Positions 63,894-64,000 of a DNA stretch of 64,000 nucleotides are shown here, in pieces. The stretch is taken from positions 3,003,501 through 3,067,500 of the forward strand of contig OX031072.1 of the NCBI GenBank assembly GCA_943736015.1. The letters run 5' to 3'. The translations under genes and the position numbers were made by a program. Every line of letters starts with the position of its first letter. The first letter of the stretch is position 1. The notes under the pieces were generated by a model. That model did no database searches. It was not told the origin of the DNA and was given only the letters and a program-made list of their open reading frames with translations. The stretch comes from Tridacna crocea (lineage: Eukaryota; Mollusca; Bivalvia; Cardiida; Cardiidae).

Positions 63894-64000
63894 GTTTTAT
63901 CACATTACTTCCCTTGTTTTCAGTGTAATATACCCTTTACGAATTTTCTTATCTCACATGTTTAATATCACATTTGTGTGATGTCTTTTTTGACGTCATT
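63894..64000 (+). repeat. Start of a repeat shared with 29,930-30,010, cut by window end
   Basis: ATATCACATTTGTGTGATGTC and TACGAATTTTCTTATC match ATATCACATTTGTGTGACGTC and TACGAATGTTCTTATC near 29,960-30,006. Confidence 0.5.

Overview
This 64 kb window is animal genomic DNA: AT-rich, intron-bearing and very dense in mobile elements. Several repeat types look molluscan, most likely bivalve. These are pearl-like elements with tandem ~150 bp cores, tRNA-derived SINEs, and fold-back MITEs such as a degraded 'gtgtcgtcc...' palindrome. The species is not identifiable from sequence alone.

One host gene fits the evidence. It is a TNF-receptor-superfamily-like membrane receptor on the + strand, in ten coding exons from 11,691 to 53,460. 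All splice sites have GT/AG and all phases join. Exon 1 carries a signal peptide and cysteine-rich domains, exon 2 another cysteine-rich domain, and exon 3 the transmembrane helix. A 22-nt microexon follows. Exons 5-8 are tandem duplicates giving a 25-residue cytoplasmic repeat, then come exon 9 and a long terminal exon. Exon 1 has a one-base frame break in an A-run, which is either a real lesion or a sequencing/assembly error.

Intron 3 (15,121-38,251) is a trap for autonomous elements. A Tc1/mariner-like transposon (15,384-26,305) was split by a Ty3/gypsy LTR retrotransposon (15,556-24,816) with a CACT target duplication. The retrotransposon has intact gag, pol (by -1 frameshift) and a third ORF coding two C2H2 zinc fingers behind its own splice acceptor, but its 5' LTR is reduced to 36 bp. 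Next is a 3.3 kb near-perfect palindrome (26,404-29,673), then Tc1/mariner remains, a pearl-like element, and a DIRS-type tyrosine-recombinase retrotransposon on the minus strand (33,521-38,133) with all three ORFs open.

The rest is dominated by a ~228 bp TTAA-flanked MITE family of about 35 copies and fragments. It has a long internal palindrome whose arms covary from copy to copy. The pearl/Helentron-like elements form several families sharing one architecture: 5' palindrome, tandem core repeats, 3' hairpin and a CTCTTGTTT-like end. SINEs, smaller fold-back repeats and microsatellites fill much of the remainder. No RNA gene, CRISPR array or prokaryotic feature was found.
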